Virus record (IMG/VR): IMGVR_UViG_3300045971_000012
Span: 1 to 32,938 of that record
Strand: one strand, 5' to 3'
DNA from: a virus
DNA: 32,938 nt
In this document: positions 6,601-15,224 of the stretch, piece by piece
How the letters are laid out: each line of letters opens with the position of its first letter
How positions within the stretch are numbered: the first letter of the stretch is position 1
Notes under the pieces: model-generated
What the model was told of the DNA's origin: nothing
The model's database searches: none
Seen by the model: only the letters and a program-made list of their open reading frames with translations
Position numbers and translations under genes: made by a program

Positions 6601-9240
6601 TTCTTTAGCCTTAGCAGTATTGACTTCATCCCCAACCATAGGGTGAACTTCACCTTCTGTAGGCTTGTAGATAGATTGGAAGTTATCAGGATTCCAAGTT
6701 ACAAAGGAAGTAGGATGTTGATAAGTATCAGCCCTACCTTTACCTCTACCTATTACTTCTGACCTAATAGACTCAGCAGAATTCTTGTAGAAGAATCCAT
6801 CAATGTCAGCCTTCTTAAGAACATTAGTCAAAGCTGCATTACGGGCATCATCGCCTATAGCGTTCTCAACGTAGTTACGCATGGACTTAATATTTTCAGG
6901 ACTAAATCCCTTATCCCCAAGTGCCTTATTAAGTACGTCAATGAAACGACGATCATTCATTAAAGAACGAGGATTCCATCCACCCATATCTACAGGAATA
7001 AAAGGATAGTTACCCTTCTTAATGGCTACAGGATGGATTTGAGCATTTACTTTTGTATTTTCAGGACGATGGATTTCTTTAGGAAGGGTATTATATCCAC
7101 CAGAAACTCTAGCAAAAGGCTGGTCCCGTAATGGTACTGATCCTCTAGCTGAGTTGGTGATAAAAATGTGTGGACTTGTGGTAAAGCCAGCATGAAAACC
7201 TTCTGATTTACCGCCTATCTCACCCTTAATATCTTTTGTCGTTCCATGTAACATAACCAAAGGAGTTCCATCCCCATTGGTCATCCACTTGTCTTTACTG
7301 AAACGATTCTTCAACCAAGGTTGATCCGTAAGTTTAGAAAGTGCCGAAGTAAGTTTACGGTAGCCTTCTTTGAATACTTGAGGATCAATGGCTCCGCCTT
7401 GCTTACTACGACTTACGGATTTTTTTGCTGCACCACCTGTCTTACCTGAGAAGCGTTCATTCACTGCTTTGACAGCAGCAGCACGTTCCTTAGAGCCAGC
7501 CGGATGGCTAATCTCTTGCAAGGCATGTTGCTTGGCAATGTTAGCAAGAGCCTTATCACGTTTAGCCTTATCCTTAGCAAGAGCTTCTGCTTCAGCACGT
7601 AGCTTGGCAGCATCCTGAGCAGCTTTGGTTGTCTCAGCAGTGTTAGATTCATTACGTTTAGCAATGGCTTCGTGTGCGTCAGCTTGAGCTTGACGAGTAC
7701 GAACCTCAGACTCAGTGTGCTGATCGCGCAGCTTCTGAATCATCTCCTCATTAGCAGCACGTTGTTCAACTATGCGCTGCTTTTCAGCAGCTAGTTCAGC
7801 CTTGGCTTCAATGGCTACTTGTTTCTTGGACTTAGTAGGAGCTTCCTCTTGCCTACGGCGTAACTCAGCTTCAGCAGCCAAACGAGCAGTCTTAGGACCA
7901 CCTTCAGCGGTCAAGGCACGTATGCCCTCATGCTGACTCTTAACACCACTCATAGAGTCATCTATGGCCTTCTGACGGGCTTCTACAGAAGCTTGTGAAG
8001 CTTCCAATTTAGCCTGTTCATCCATAGCCCTAGCGTGGGTTTCCTCTAGGTGTGTACGGTGCTGTTCTTCAGCAGCAACGTGATCTAGGTGAGCCTTAGC
8101 TGCCTCAGAAGGAGTGGACCTTTCGTTAAGAGCTTGAGCCTTAGCAGCAGCATCTTGTGCAGCATAACCTTGGTCAGCATTGGGGATGTTAGCAGCTTCC
8201 CAATCTGCTCTACGAGCAGCCAAATCCTGAGCGATCTTGTCATGTTCAGCATTACGAGCATCAATTACATCTTGTGCAGTAAAGGCTTTAGACGAGCTTA
8301 CAGGTTTAGTAAGAGAATCAGCAACATTACCCATAGGGGTAGAAGGGTCAATACCTGCTTCACCGGGTTCAGCACCTAGTTGACGGGTCATCCGTTCCAT
8401 TGGAGTTTCTTTAGCAAGACCTTCCAATGCAGGATTAACCTGACCTTCATCACCAATACGATTGAATGCTGATTGACGAGCCAACTCCTGCTCACGCAGG
8501 GCTTGCTCATAAGCCAGCTTACTCTTGTCCAGACTTGGACGAGTATCTACCAAAGGTTCACCAGCAGGAGCTATAACAGGCTCTTCCTTAGTGTGAGCAG
8601 CATCTAGAGCATCTAGGATAGCGTTACCAGAAGCCTTAGGCTTAACATCTGCTGCCTTAGCAGGAGTCTTATGTCCCAACATGGGAGTAAGCATAGACAG
8701 GTCAGGAGCAGCTTGCATCAAGCCAGAAGCTACACCCCCTAGATGGGGTTCTGTAGCTACACTTTCAGGCATGAAGGGAATAGCCCTAAGAGTGTTCTGG
8801 ATGTTCTGTGGGTCTTTAGCGTACTCTGTAGCACCCAGCAAGAAGTCACCAATACCCTTTTGAATACGTTGACCCGAAACAGTTTGTGGAGCTAGCGCAG
8901 AATCAGTAGCTTTTGCAAAGTTCTGTGCCCATCTATTTCCAGTTTCAGCAGCAGTTTGTCCGGGTGTCAAAGCACCTTTAATACCACCAGCAGCCTTAGC
9001 AGCTACACCGCCAAGAGCTTGAGCTACACCAGTAGTCCCTGTTTCCAGAATACCTAGGGGTAAGTCCCAATCTACACCCACAGGCATTGGGGGCAATGGC
9101 GCAGCAGGAGGAGTTGGAGCAGAAGGTTGGGTTGGAGTATCGGATTGGCCCAGATGTGTCTTTATCTTGGCAATAGCTTCATCATTGGATAAGCCATCAG
9201 GCAAATCGTAATGTTGACCTTGATATTGGTAAATGGGCAT
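3613..9240 (-). CDS. Giant internal virion protein / polyvalent protein with ADP-ribosyltransferase-like domain
   Basis: A 1875-residue protein, by far the largest product, placed where podoviruses encode ejected internal proteins. It opens with a small module (YQYQGQHYDLPDG..., 1-32) common to phage internal proteins, then a proline-rich linker, Gly/Ala-rich hydrophobic stretches (about 60-95) and a long Ala/Glu/Lys/Gln coiled coil (about 320-597). Residues about 640-860 look like an ART-PolyVal domain: LVMLHGTTKD with H665-G666-T667, the strand IHPVAIKKGNYPFIPVD, ADIDGFFYKN, and SFVTWNPDNFQSIY around W849. The remaining kilobase-scale C-terminal part resembles large polyvalent-protein-associated regions, with hydrophobic segments around 1360-1610. 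RBS AAGGA precedes the ATG. The catalytic third-motif acid is not obvious, so ART activity is inferred. Likely injected with the DNA. Confidence 0.75.
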   Translation of the reverse strand: MPIYQYQGQHYDLPDGLSNDEAIAKIKTHLGQSDTPTQPSAPTPPAAPLPPMPVGVDWDLPLGILETGTTGVAQALGGVAAKAAGGIKGALTPGQTAAETGNRWAQNFAKATDSALAPQTVSGQRIQKGIGDFLLGATEYAKDPQNIQNTLRAIPFMPESVATEPHLGGVASGLMQAAPDLSMLTPMLGHKTPAKAADVKPKASGNAILDALDAAHTKEEPVIAPAGEPLVDTRPSLDKSKLAYEQALREQELARQSAFNRIGDEGQVNPALEGLAKETPMERMTRQLGAEPGEAGIDPSTPMGNVADSLTKPVSSSKAFTAQDVIDARNAEHDKIAQDLAARRADWEAANIPNADQGYAAQDAAAKAQALNERSTPSEAAKAHLDHVAAEEQHRTHLEETHARAMDEQAKLEASQASVEARQKAIDDSMSGVKSQHEGIRALTAEGGPKTARLAAEAELRRRQEEAPTKSKKQVAIEAKAELAAEKQRIVEQRAANEEMIQKLRDQHTESEVRTRQAQADAHEAIAKRNESNTAETTKAAQDAAKLRAEAEALAKDKAKRDKALANIAKQHALQEISHPAGSKERAAAVKAVNERFSGKTGGAAKKSVSRSKQGGAIDPQVFKEGYRKLTSALSKLTDQPWLKNRFSKDKWMTNGDGTPLVMLHGTTKDIKGEIGGKSEGFHAGFTTSPHIFITNSARGSVPLRDQPFARVSGGYNTLPKEIHRPENTKVNAQIHPVAIKKGNYPFIPVDMGGWNPRSLMNDRRFIDVLNKALGDKGFSPENIKSMRNYVENAIGDDARNAALTNVLKKADIDGFFYKNSAESIRSEVIGRGKGRADTYQHPTSFVTWNPDNFQSIYKPTEGEVHPMVGDEVNTAKAKEANLFGADANGVTELHGGLPLPKAMRDTLDGAMKTLTDAAAAFGKKAFDPNTASKEYLANSFTSAKQAEDAIGKVVAPSDVIARATAPGSTDIPLNPDATFKIPFTKRSIKYGGISESVQSGLNMAALKFKEEPVIRGVQNFLNNGLARTNYQISQMVVPLTKMINHLSPEEMVTHDGVLQREQKNGKAFTDDQLRAAGMDDKQLAAYKMQRKAYESAYTLQNEQLVKMGEKPLSRDDYYYSSRWSGDYHTIVTKDRKDASGKVVMDPETNKPKQDVVWFVRTTSRAENIQAIAHLKENFPELNIDKDTKPKYMGNNRNPNAPHDVAGAYRDMMGFFKDAPETTAAIKEAMESYTTAKGYSNLGQSKHFEHKAGVRGFAGDTPWLTPEESAKAGTKAQVDYLKNAIRWANLQETVANAKQVLSDPKVMEMKPNAVSLAQHIINRELGLDINIVAPIENGIAEVFGVSRNSVLRFVGDIKGMTYLQTLGLNPMYSLATPLQFMVTGPMMHMVMSSEGGYKTGVTGALKTMAFGMTDATAGIMAHMAHEMGSNTVEGFVSTSGMTKIGQEALKYMEDSGYIKRNIFDESRSVGQHTPMDKVQAGLGWTIGKPEQIARMMSFMSFVHHLDASGAFHGNTKALFHEAEIYSDRALSSFKSFDRPMMVDKLGALGQAGYVYQSFKFQSYHTLNAAFRMLGRGDPKPIAALMIAYGLGTGMMNVPGMQELDGLINFGKDMVSKFKPDLYSPALRDFDLRDKLINSLPDTKVFRQMSAKSVATNGLAGEATGLAIAPHISPQILDTEHLGNNFPGAVMAQEAKEWGSIGKMAIHPNKSSATEAAYKNLPGAKGPMEEYLPNIKQGNTPGHQVFINPNDMNNPRTMPYARNADDEAKRKWNAVSTNEGNLKQNWYRSGQEDMRIKNALQGNIEGLLGAYHRGDTKQMADYTMAYMKLDPESKRIDEAINNGIPRQYMSRSDQQIADAKKLLVMQSIMRYRNMPK

Positions 9241-9248
9241 GTTTTTCC

Positions 9249-10124
9249 TTAATCCAGTTTGTAGGGATTGGCAGCAGAGCCATCGCCTTGGGAACCATCC
9301 GCGTTTCTACGCAATCTACCGTCTTGCAAAGCAGGAAGGTTAACAGCAGTACCATAGCCCGGATTAGCAATTTGCATGATTCGTTGAATTTGTGCAAGTT
9401 CTTCTTTGGGTGGCAACTTCATTGCTTTGATAGCTTGAAGAGCCTCATTTTGCAACTGCTGATGTAGTTGAGCTTGAAGCTCCTTGGCACGCTCTTGAGC
9501 ATCTGCACCATATCTAGTAGCCGATTGAGCACCACCAGCAATCTCCAGATTGGTACGATTGGTAGCTTGGTTCTCCAATAGACGAGCAGAATTATTGAGT
9601 TCAGCAATGCCCCGAGTATTAGTACGTTCAGCAACATTCTTACCAGCACTACCATTCAAGAAGGCTAGCATAGGTTCTGTCTGAGCAATCTTCTCAGGAT
9701 CACCACTCTTGATGTTGTCAAGATGACTACGTAAGATAGTATTACTCAAATTGTTATACTGAGCATCCCCAAGACGTGTCCGCAATTCTTCTCGTTGTGC
9801 ATCTAGTGTATCAGGGGCAAGAGCTTGCTTCTGTCCCAAATCAATACCAGCAGAAGCGTTGGAAATAGCTTTACCACTATTGCCCAAGCTAAGTCCAGTG
9901 TTTGTCAAACCCTTCTCAGCTAGAAGCAAGGGATTCATCTGCACTGCTTGGTCATTCTTCAAAGCACCTTCAGTAACAGTGTTCTGATTGTTCTTGTAAG
10001 CTTGATCGCGGAACTGTGCAGCTAGGTCTTGGTTCTGCTGTCCTTGCATATAGGACATTGGATTCCAAGCACCGTACAGACTATTGAGGTCTGCTTGTGA
10101 GGGGAGATTAGAGGAATCCATCAT
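9249..10124 (-). CDS. Putative internal virion protein, Gln/Asn-rich
   Basis: The 291-residue product is rich in Q, N, A and S, mostly helical, with a coiled-coil segment (QERAKELQAQLHQQLQNEAL) near the C-terminal third and no transmembrane span. Its ATG overlaps the stop of the upstream gene (ATGA), and the giant polyvalent gene begins eight bases downstream. This position, between connector genes and the giant protein, is where T7-like and P22-like phages encode internal/ejection proteins. No sequence family is recognised directly; the role is inferred from context and composition. Confidence 0.55.
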   Translation of the reverse strand: MMDSSNLPSQADLNSLYGAWNPMSYMQGQQNQDLAAQFRDQAYKNNQNTVTEGALKNDQAVQMNPLLLAEKGLTNTGLSLGNSGKAISNASAGIDLGQKQALAPDTLDAQREELRTRLGDAQYNNLSNTILRSHLDNIKSGDPEKIAQTEPMLAFLNGSAGKNVAERTNTRGIAELNNSARLLENQATNRTNLEIAGGAQSATRYGADAQERAKELQAQLHQQLQNEALQAIKAMKLPPKEELAQIQRIMQIANPGYGTAVNLPALQDGRLRRNADGSQGDGSAANPYKLD

Positions 10125-10954
10125 AGTTGATATTCATCCAAAAAGTTAGTTCCTGCACCGTTGTTCTGATAAGGTTGTGGAGCATAATCAGTTTGTGGTT
10201 GATATACACCAGAACCCATTGAGCCACTAGAGGCAGATGGATTAAAAGAACCATCATAGGAGCTATTATTATCCCAAGGAATGTCAGAACCTTGACGATC
10301 CATGAAACTCTGTTGAGGAGTATTCACATTAGAGCCAGCATTGCTAGGACCATTCCAAGATGGGAACATATCTCCTAGTCCTGTTTTCATCTTATCAATG
10401 TATGGTTGAGCCATATTAGAGATACCTTGGTTCAGGGCAGGAAGGAGTCCTGACTTCTCACCTAGGTTGAACAAACTACCTAGCTGTTGACCTTGTACCT
10501 GAGCTTGTCCCGTTGTAGCATTGACTCGCTGTGTATTGGCATTAGAACGTGCCGTGTTGTACGCCTGAGCCATTGCAGCTTGCTGTTGGGCATACTGGCT
10601 ACCCTTGTCTGCCAGCATAGCTTGTAGCTGTACTGCACGAGGACCATACTGGCTATTACGACCAGAGGCTGCATCCTTACGAGCAAGAGTCTGAGCCATC
10701 TGTGTAGCGTAGGAACTATTAGGACCATACATGTCTGCCAAGGTAGGCATATTGTCCATTTGACTACGTAGGGTGTTGGCTTGACTCTCTGCATCAGAAG
10801 CAGAAGCTCCATAGGCATCTGCTACCTTGTTCCCATTAACATAGGCACCAATCGCACCTCCAAGGGCACCTGTTGTGCCATAATCTGTTTTCTTTAAGTC
10901 TTGGAGGTGACTTAGAATCTGCTGTACGATGTCTGAATTATTAGCTGTTGCCAT
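10121..10954 (-). CDS. Putative internal virion protein
   Basis: A 277-residue product with a Gly/Ala-rich patch near the N-terminus (GALGGAIGAYVNGNKVADAY), a Gln/Ala helical middle (SQYAQQQAAMAQAYNTARSN) and a low-complexity Ser/Gly/Asn/Gln C-terminus. The hydrophobic Gly/Ala patch is similar to membrane-interacting segments in ejected proteins. It lies in a three-gene run of similar composition ahead of the giant polyvalent protein. No family recognised; role inferred from neighbours. Confidence 0.5.
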   Translation of the reverse strand: MATANNSDIVQQILSHLQDLKKTDYGTTGALGGAIGAYVNGNKVADAYGASASDAESQANTLRSQMDNMPTLADMYGPNSSYATQMAQTLARKDAASGRNSQYGPRAVQLQAMLADKGSQYAQQQAAMAQAYNTARSNANTQRVNATTGQAQVQGQQLGSLFNLGEKSGLLPALNQGISNMAQPYIDKMKTGLGDMFPSWNGPSNAGSNVNTPQQSFMDRQGSDIPWDNNSSYDGSFNPSASSGSMGSGVYQPQTDYAPQPYQNNGAGTNFLDEYQL

Positions 10955-10955
10955 A

Positions 10956-11990
10956 TTATTTCCTTAAAGAGCTACTGCGGCTCATCTGTTGACCAAGTGA
11001 TCTACCAAACATCCCGCCTAAGGGACCACCAATGGATTGTCCTGCAAATTGACCAGCAAGACCTCCAAGGGAGGGAGCTACATTCTTTCCAGAAGCAAAA
11101 TCAGCACCAATACCAGCTAGAGAAGCTGTAGGGCCAGTAATACCATTCTTCGCTAGGCCACCTGTTACAGCAGCCCCATAGTTGCCATTGTACATGTTAG
11201 CCAAGGCCCCTGCATAGCCCGGAAGGGCACTAGCACCTGTGGCAATGGCTTTGCCTATATCCCTGTTAGGATCGGCTTGGTAGCCTTTGTAGGCATTATA
11301 TCCAGCTAGTCCTAGACGAGCTATAGGAGGCATGGCAGCACTAACCAAAGCCTTACCTAACATCCCAATACCATCCGAAACATTACCAGCAGCAATCATG
11401 TGGTCAACACTTTGCCCTGTTAGATTGTTTGGGTTAGCTCCGTACAAACTACCATAACCAGCAGTAGCTAGTGAGTGTAACCCAGAGTTATCTACCTCAT
11501 GTCCTAAGATACCAGAAAGATTCTGTCCAGAGTCCTTTGCATACTGACCTAGTTGGGAGTAACTAGTAACACCTAGTTTAGCTAGAGAAGCCCTATCTGT
11601 AGGAGATAGATCAGTTACACCCATTACATCTGGAGAAGAATTCGTAAGTTGACTTAGGCTATCTGTTACTCCGGGCAATTGAGCTTGTGCCTGAGCAAAC
11701 TCTGGATTCTTTGCATTGAACATATCACTCAACTCTTTAAGTCGAGCAAACTGATCTGTTCCAGCAGCAGGACTGTAGGTTCCAGTAGACTGTCCTGTAG
11801 ATTCTGTATAATCCCCAGCGGGTTGTCCTGCACCTCCAGAAGACCAGTTAATGTTTCCTGTGGTTGGGTCAGTAGTTACAGAGCCAGTTGAGTCACTCCA
11901 AGTTCTAGTAGTACCAGTATTGTCAGATGTTGTTGTGGTATTACCTCCATAGGTACTATTACCAGAATCTGAATTTTGATTTTCACTCAT
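10956..11990 (-). CDS. Putative internal virion protein, Gly/Ser/Thr-rich with membrane-active-like C-terminus
   Basis: The 344-residue product starts with about 85 residues of Ser/Thr/Gly/Asn low complexity (NSTYGGNTTTTSDNTGTTRT). It passes through a folded-looking middle (FARLKELSDMFNAKNPEFAQ) and ends in a Gly/Ala-rich hydrophobic region with repeated GG/AG spacing (about 205-335, e.g. GGLAGQFAGQSIGGPLGGMF). The C-terminus resembles glycine-zipper segments that insert in membranes. It is the first of three similarly composed genes upstream of the giant protein. A part in the DNA-ejection conduit is plausible but inferred. Confidence 0.5.
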   Translation of the reverse strand: MSENQNSDSGNSTYGGNTTTTSDNTGTTRTWSDSTGSVTTDPTTGNINWSSGGAGQPAGDYTESTGQSTGTYSPAAGTDQFARLKELSDMFNAKNPEFAQAQAQLPGVTDSLSQLTNSSPDVMGVTDLSPTDRASLAKLGVTSYSQLGQYAKDSGQNLSGILGHEVDNSGLHSLATAGYGSLYGANPNNLTGQSVDHMIAAGNVSDGIGMLGKALVSAAMPPIARLGLAGYNAYKGYQADPNRDIGKAIATGASALPGYAGALANMYNGNYGAAVTGGLAKNGITGPTASLAGIGADFASGKNVAPSLGGLAGQFAGQSIGGPLGGMFGRSLGQQMSRSSSLRK

Positions 11991-11993
11991 AGT

Positions 11994-12563
11994 TTATCCT
12001 AGTAATAGAACATTGTTTGGTGCAGCTTGCATAATGACCCAGTTAGTTCCATCAGAAACCAGTGTAGCCCAATTACCAACCACACCTAGTAAGATAGCTG
12101 TACCTGCTGTAGTGCTATCCAAAGGAACTACATTGGCACTAACGGAGTTTACTAACTGAGCTTGCATATTCTTAATAGTAACTTCTCTACCGGGCCACAG
12201 AGATGCAGCAGGGAAGGTAACCGTACAGGCAGAACCTGCCTTGTTATTGATGATCCAAGTCTCATTATCAGCTAAGGTAAAGTCTGCTGTCTTGGTAACA
12301 GGAGAGTGCCATGCTGTAGATAAGCTAGCATGTTCAGCAGCAGTTAAATGATAGTACTCGTTAGAAGTACCACCCTGCATCCCCGTAAGCAGGTTGTGAG
12401 CGTGGTTAGCAAGGTCAGCAATAGAACTGCCAGCCTTATTAACTAAAGCCCAAGAAACGCTTCCTGATGTAGACAGCATTGTGTACAACTGATTATACCA
12501 AGCTGTCCAAGCAAAGTCACCATTAGCTGCTCTTGTAGGAGGAGGAGGAAGTCCGCCAGCCAT
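11994..12563 (-). CDS. Tail/virion-associated protein
   Basis: The 189-residue product contains HNLLTGMQGGTSNEYYHLTA at about 75-94, a segment common in phage tail fibre and tail-tip proteins. After it comes a beta-rich C-terminus (TIKNMQAQLVNSVSANVVPL, then NWATLVSDGTNWVIMQA) resembling a fibre head-piece. It starts directly at the end of the gp10-like gene (shared base at 12563) and precedes the internal virion genes. It may plug or decorate the connector; no exact family assigned. Confidence 0.55.
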   Translation of the reverse strand: MAGGLPPPPTRAANGDFAWTAWYNQLYTMLSTSGSVSWALVNKAGSSIADLANHAHNLLTGMQGGTSNEYYHLTAAEHASLSTAWHSPVTKTADFTLADNETWIINNKAGSACTVTFPAASLWPGREVTIKNMQAQLVNSVSANVVPLDSTTAGTAILLGVVGNWATLVSDGTNWVIMQAAPNNVLLLG

Positions 12564-14209
12564 TACTGATTACCTTTATTCAGATCAACCTCAAAAGCTT
12601 CTAATCGAAGTAAGTATGGTTGGGAATAGTTAACCCGAAAAGCTCGTCTGCGAAAGCGTCCCAATTGAGCAATGCAAGGAAAATCGTTGTCAAAAGACAA
12701 GTCACGATCTGTAATCCATGTTTTGTAGTCATCATCGCTCCAAGAGATTTGAAGAACGTTACCTGCACCGGAGGTAGTAGGAACATCACCAATCAGAGTA
12801 AACCTAGACATGAACTTTGCATTGAAAGTATCAAAGTCATACTTAGGAGTAATGATTTGACACATGAAAGCATCACCATGATCTGTATGGTTGTCTTCAC
12901 TAATCGTGTAGATGTCTCCATCAGTAGCATGTTGGATGTAGGCCATACCATTAGGACCATCTGTACCAAACCTACCAATAAAAGCTAAGGTGTTAGTAGA
13001 ACCAGAGTTCCAGTAACTCCACATCTTAGTATCAAAACTGTAGACAAGAGTTTGTGACGTTAGGTTGATAATGTACAACTTCTGTCCAGATACTCGTGTG
13101 CAATGAGCTACAGCGTTAATTAGATTAGCTCCTTCTGCACGTAGGACAGAACGAATGGCTGGAGTACCAATCTCATTCTCTTTGAATCCATCAATGGTCC
13201 AAACAGTGTGTCCACCATTTCCTGTCTCACCTACCATGATGACTTCCTTCTCAGTCTGAACAACGGTAGAAGGAGCAGCAGTACCAAACTGTTGCACAGC
13301 AGAGTCATGTCGAGCTAAAGGAGAACCTGTAGCTACACCAGCATCATAAAAGTACTCAACAGAATTAGCACCAACAGCATACACATAATTGTTATTCTTA
13401 GAGAGAGCTACAATTTTATCTGGATACATCTCAGCAGAAATGTAATCCCCCGGAGTCCATAGAGCAGGGTTGTCTAGGTCTGAGTTGTAAATGTCTTGTG
13501 TGTTAGCCTTAGCTACAAACAAATAGCCATCCAAGAAGATTGGCATAGGTACGTGTGGAGTGGGGAAGTTGCACAAACCACAAGTCCAAGTGACTGTACC
13601 ATCTACAACAGTAAGACCAACGGTAGTAGGCCATGTGGGTTCTGCTGCACCTGTTGTACCTGCTGTTGTGGCTGTGTAAACAAACCCATTAGCTACTGTA
13701 GGACGTCTACGGGTACTTAGAGCTAGTGCTGTTAATGTAGACCATATAGGTTCAGCCGTATCGTCTATGACTGTTCCTGCTGCTGTGGGGCTAGCAAAGA
13801 CATAGCCTTTAGTACCATCTAGCATGACTAGAGTGGTAGTTGCAGTAGAAGATACATGCTCTGTGAAACCACAGGAACCAGTAGAAGTAGTAATAGTCTG
13901 TAAAAGTGTTCCGTTGGAATAAACCTTGTTACCTACCACCGAGATTACATAACCTACACCAGACACAACCCAGTAGTAACACCCACGTCCTGTACCAGCA
14001 GTTGTAGCATAGGCTAGAGCCAAACCGGGTCTACTCTTAGCAAAGATTCGTTGATTGGTGTTGTTAGGGGTTTCTACAACCTCAACAATCATGTTGACTA
14101 ACTTGGCATCCTTGTTTAGCAAAGAGCCACTACGCTGCATGGGGTTAATTACAAAGTCAACTCGCTTTGTCTCATAAGTAGAAACTGTAGGGGATTTGCT
14201 ATAAGCCAT
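12563..14209 (-). CDS. Packaged-DNA stabilisation / tail hub protein, P22 gp10-like
   Basis: A 548-residue beta-rich protein. The N-terminal layout ('...N..MQRSGSLLNKDAKLVNMIVEV', then 'AKSRPGLALAY') and repeated short strands with VWT/YVY motifs resemble P22 gp10, the ring that closes the head after packaging and holds the tail needle and spikes. Examples of the repeated strands are GYVFASPTAAG, GYLFVAKANTQDIY, NYVYAVGANSVEYFYDAG and HTVWTIDGF. The gene directly follows the gp4-like gene in transcription, the same order as P22. No catalytic motifs. The fold call is from pattern and synteny, so moderate. Confidence 0.65.
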   Translation of the reverse strand: MAYSKSPTVSTYETKRVDFVINPMQRSGSLLNKDAKLVNMIVEVVETPNNTNQRIFAKSRPGLALAYATTAGTGRGCYYWVVSGVGYVISVVGNKVYSNGTLLQTITTSTGSCGFTEHVSSTATTTLVMLDGTKGYVFASPTAAGTVIDDTAEPIWSTLTALALSTRRRPTVANGFVYTATTAGTTGAAEPTWPTTVGLTVVDGTVTWTCGLCNFPTPHVPMPIFLDGYLFVAKANTQDIYNSDLDNPALWTPGDYISAEMYPDKIVALSKNNNYVYAVGANSVEYFYDAGVATGSPLARHDSAVQQFGTAAPSTVVQTEKEVIMVGETGNGGHTVWTIDGFKENEIGTPAIRSVLRAEGANLINAVAHCTRVSGQKLYIINLTSQTLVYSFDTKMWSYWNSGSTNTLAFIGRFGTDGPNGMAYIQHATDGDIYTISEDNHTDHGDAFMCQIITPKYDFDTFNAKFMSRFTLIGDVPTTSGAGNVLQISWSDDDYKTWITDRDLSFDNDFPCIAQLGRFRRRAFRVNYSQPYLLRLEAFEVDLNKGNQ

Positions 14210-14212
14210 TTA

Positions 14213-14920
14213 TTATTTCCAATCAGAACTTGGCATAAAGAACAAACTACCTTCTTCCGTTCCGAAGGAAAGAGCCTTTTCATGGAAGAATTCAGCAACC
14301 TTCTGCAACTCTTGTCTGTCTAGTATTGGAGTACCATACTCATAAGAGAGACGCCATGCAAGTCCATAAACCAAAGCTTCTGTCCAGTAGGCAGGGAAGT
14401 CAAAGTCGTCAGTGGCTGAATTCATGTCCTCAAAAGGACGTTGGTAAGTAAGTTGTAGGACAGTATTTGAGTCGATTGGCGTAGGCCAAACAGACAGAGT
14501 ACCATAGGTAGAGAAGGGTTGGTAGAACACATTAACTGGTTCTCCTGCAGAAGCATTAACTGGCAAGAGGTTGAAGTCGTAGTGTGTCTTGATTTCCATA
14601 GGAACATTGACTGCTCCTGTGGATTCAACCCTAGCTGCCTGTAGCAACTTCAAAGGCATTGGTGTGTTTACAGCTTGACCTGAGCCTATATTGTAAGTGG
14701 GTTGTCCTGCTATAGTAGTTATAGAGTAGTCCTTAATAGCCCATACTGGCATACCATCTACCTGAAACCCTTTAATCATTGCATTCAATGCTTCAGCAGC
14801 ATAGGTAACTTCAAAAGTTGCAGGTGAACTTCCACCAGATAAAACTACTAGCTTTCGCATTGCTGAGTTAATAACAGCGTCACGTTTAAGTGACCAAATG
14901 GAAGTTCCTGATGTGCTCAT
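14213..14920 (-). CDS. Head-to-tail adaptor, P22 gp4-like tail accessory factor
   Basis: The 235-residue chain has the mixed helical and beta pattern of gp4-like adaptors. An N-terminal helix pair (RDAVINSAMRKLVVL and AAEALNAMIKGFQVDGMPVW) is followed by a beta region with PTYNIG and LQLTYQRPFEDMNSATDDFD. It ends with FPAYWTEALVYGLAWRLSYE and a helical end. The 'LN.M..GFQ.DG..VW' and 'P..W..AL..GLA.RL..EY' motifs recur in this family, which bridges portal and tail. It sits immediately before the gp10-like gene, as in P22-like phages. Confidence 0.7.
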   Translation of the reverse strand: MSTSGTSIWSLKRDAVINSAMRKLVVLSGGSSPATFEVTYAAEALNAMIKGFQVDGMPVWAIKDYSITTIAGQPTYNIGSGQAVNTPMPLKLLQAARVESTGAVNVPMEIKTHYDFNLLPVNASAGEPVNVFYQPFSTYGTLSVWPTPIDSNTVLQLTYQRPFEDMNSATDDFDFPAYWTEALVYGLAWRLSYEYGTPILDRQELQKVAEFFHEKALSFGTEEGSLFFMPSSDWK

Positions 14921-14921
14921 G

Positions 14922-15224
14922 TTAATACTTTACAAAATCTACTACACAGTTTACTGGAACTGCTTCTGAGAATGTTACAGACGTTGTTGATGTTTCTGTA
15001 TAACTGGTCCCTAGGATTTGATTAATACCACTAATATAGACAACCAATTCCAGAGAACCGGGAACATATGCAAATGGAACTGTAAACACTGTTTGTCCAG
15101 ATGTTGCTGTAACAGAACCCCGTGCCCTAAGGTTAGGGGCTGTTCCATACACAAAGTTGTTTACATCATTAAGCCAAGCGGCTGTAATAGGTGTAATTGT
15201 ATCAATGAAAGTTGTATTTGCCAT
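14922..15224 (-). CDS. Small tail-fibre anchor/adaptor-like protein
   Basis: The 100-residue product begins TFIDTITPITAAWLNDVNNF; the WLNDVNN element is also at the N-terminus of tailspike 2 (about residues 18-24 there) and in many phage tail-fibre anchors. The rest is a small beta domain (TVFTVPFAYVPGSLELVVYI) typical of podovirus fibre heads. It may be a free-standing adaptor that attaches a fibre or spike to the tail. The ATG is fused to the stop of the upstream membrane protein gene (TAATG). Confidence 0.55.
   Translation of the reverse strand: MANTTFIDTITPITAAWLNDVNNFVYGTAPNLRARGSVTATSGQTVFTVPFAYVPGSLELVVYISGINQILGTSYTETSTTSVTFSEAVPVNCVVDFVKY

Noticed and set aside
6212-6646. 144-residue + strand frame over the giant polyvalent gene
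   Set aside because: Antisense shadow in a long coding frame; no independent support.
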